Source: an uncultured Gammaproteobacteria bacterium
GTDB taxonomy: Bacteria > Pseudomonadota > Gammaproteobacteria > Steroidobacterales > GCA-2729495
Direction: 5' to 3'
Assembly: GCA_937958785.1 (NCBI GenBank)
Contig: CALGMY010000097.1
Span: 1-8,060, forward strand
DNA: 8,060 nt
This document shows, one piece after another, positions 6,878-8,060 of the stretch. Below the pieces are notes generated by a model that was given only the letters and a program-made list of their open reading frames with translations, ran no database searches and had not been told where the DNA came from. Positions within the stretch are counted from its first letter, which is position 1, and each line of letters opens with the position of its first letter. A program made the position numbers and the translations under genes.

Positions 6878-8060
6878 ATGACAGCGCCAGCAGCCACGAC
6901 CACCCGCAACCACCTGCCCCTGATCCTCGCCATCGTCGCCGCCGTCGGCGTCGCCATTGCGCTGCTGTTCTCATTCGGCATCGAGTGGATGCTCCTCAAG
7001 TGGGAGACCCCCGAGTACAACCACGGCTACATGATCCCGCCCGTGGCGCTCTACCTCGTCTGGCTGCGCGCCCGGGCCCTGGCCGAGCCGGCCGAGGCAG
7101 CCGGACTGGCCCGCCGGGGTGCCTGGGTGGGCTTCGCCGTCGTCGTGCTCGCGCTGCTCATCAACATCCTCGGCGAAATGAGCGCCGTGGTCACCATCTC
7201 CGAGTACGCGATGATCATGGTGCTGTGGGGCCTCGCCCTCGCCGCCACCGGGTTCCGCGGCCTGCGCCTGCTCTGGGTGCCGCTGCTCTACCTCGCCTTC
7301 ATGATCCCGCTGCCGAACTTCATCGAGACCCGCCTGACGACGGGCCTCATGCTGCTGTCGTCCGAGATCGGCGTCGCCGTGATCCGCGCGGCGGGGCTCT
7401 CGGTCTACCTCGAGGGCAACGTCATCGACCTCGGGTCCTACCAGCTGCAGGTCGCCGAGGCCTGCAGCGGCATGCGCTACCTGTTCCCGCTGATGAGCTT
7501 CGGCTTCCTGTGTGCCGTGCTGTTCCGGGGCCGCTGGTGGCAGAAGGCCATCCTGTTCTTCGCCACCGTGCCGCTGACGATCCTGATGAACAGCTTCCGC
7601 ATCGGGGTCATCGGCATCCTCGTCAACTTCTACGGCATCGAGCAGGCCGAGGGCTTCCTGCACGACTTCGAGGGCTGGGTCATCTTCATGGCCTGCGTCG
7701 GCGTGCTGTTCATCCTCGTCTGGATCTTCGCCCGGATGGAGAAGCGGCGGTTCCTCGAGATCTTCGGGCTCGACATCCCCGATCCGGCCGACCTGAAGCT
7801 GCTCTTCCAGGACGCCAGGCCCACCCGGCCCCTCCTGGCCGCCACCGTATTGCTGGTGGTGGCGACCGTCGCCTCCCTGACCGTGACTCGCACCGCCCCG
7901 GTGCTGCCGGAGCGGGCGACGCTCGCCACGCTGCCGCTCAGCTTCGGCACCTGGTCCGGCCGGGAGGAACCGCTGGAGGATGTCTACCTCGACGTGCTGC
8001 AGGTCTCCGACTACCTGATGGCCCAGTTCGTGCGGCCCGACGACCCGGCCCCGGTCGGGC
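6878..8060 (+). CDS. xrtD: Exosortase, XrtD type, with start of fused EpsI domain (3' end outside window)
   Basis: This is a polytopic inner-membrane transpeptidase-like protein. Exosortases recognise a short C-terminal sorting signal on exported proteins, cut there and pass the protein towards the cell surface. The frame is open from ATG 6878 to the window end, 394 complete codons. An early YNHGY motif (residues 48-52) and repeated hydrophobic helices fit the family. The putative catalytic triad is C196 (EACSGMRY), R241 (MNSFRIG) and H262 (GFLHDFEGW). These contexts resemble XrtD, the exosortase paired with VPLPA-CTERM proteins, more than XrtA/EpsH. From about residue 317 a new membrane segment leads into an EpsI-like domain (DUF3485), recognised by LPLSFGTWSGREE at 352-364. 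The window ends inside it. No strong Shine-Dalgarno is near the ATG (AGGGGG ends 13 nt upstream); an in-frame GTG at 6815 is a less likely start. No sorting substrate is visible here. Confidence 0.88.
   Translation, partial: MTAPAATTTRNHLPLILAIVAAVGVAIALLFSFGIEWMLLKWETPEYNHGYMIPPVALYLVWLRARALAEPAEAAGLARRGAWVGFAVVVLALLINILGEMSAVVTISEYAMIMVLWGLALAATGFRGLRLLWVPLLYLAFMIPLPNFIETRLTTGLMLLSSEIGVAVIRAAGLSVYLEGNVIDLGSYQLQVAEACSGMRYLFPLMSFGFLCAVLFRGRWWQKAILFFATVPLTILMNSFRIGVIGILVNFYGIEQAEGFLHDFEGWVIFMACVGVLFILVWIFARMEKRRFLEIFGLDIPDPADLKLLFQDARPTRPLLAATVLLVVATVASLTVTRTAPVLPERATLATLPLSFGTWSGREEPLEDVYLDVLQVSDYLMAQFVRPDDPAPVG

Noticed and set aside
1..8060. CRISPR array, insertion sequence or defence system
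   Set aside because: No regularly spaced repeats, transposase, nuclease or helicase proteins were seen; all six features that code for protein or tRNA have ordinary explanations or remain unknown singly.

Overview
The window is GC-rich (about 70% by eye), with codon third positions almost all G or C. It looks like an ordinary chromosomal stretch of a high-GC proteobacterium. The exosortase, the FabG-like reductase, the large MscS channel and a REP-like palindrome would fit a gammaproteobacterium (Steroidobacter/Xanthomonas-like or related), but the taxon is an inference and no 16S or phage marker is present.

Layout: (1) 1-47, the 3' part of a tRNA-Ala with anticodon CGC, cut by the window edge. 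(2) 118-2967 (+), a secreted modular calcineurin-like phosphoesterase with a galactose-binding-like domain, a DNRLRE-type domain, Ig/FN3-like halves and a C-terminal calcium-repeat/dockerin tail. (3) 3014-5464 (+), a large MscS-family mechanosensitive channel. (4) 5589-5870 (+), a 93-aa protein of unknown function that carries the motif NPYDT twice. (5) 5881-6642 (-), a FabG-like short-chain dehydrogenase, convergent with the small gene. (6) 6878-8060 (+), an exosortase of the XrtD type with the start of a fused EpsI domain, cut by the right edge and divergent from the reductase.

The genes do not form one obvious pathway. The phosphoesterase and the exosortase both concern the cell envelope or exported proteins, and the channel sits in the inner membrane. 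The exosortase implies that proteins with a C-terminal sorting tail and probably exopolysaccharide genes exist elsewhere or just to the right, but none is visible here.

Non-coding structure is concentrated at two places. The 10-bp convergent junction at 5871-5880 lies inside a perfect 18-bp palindrome that contains both stop codons. The 235-bp divergent region 6643-6877 holds a strong 31-nt inverted repeat upstream of the reductase and a possible folded leader in front of the exosortase. I see no CRISPR array, insertion sequence, phage or defence cassette, and no convincing new multi-gene system. The most unusual items are the split-domain phosphoesterase, the NPYDT protein and the two palindromes.
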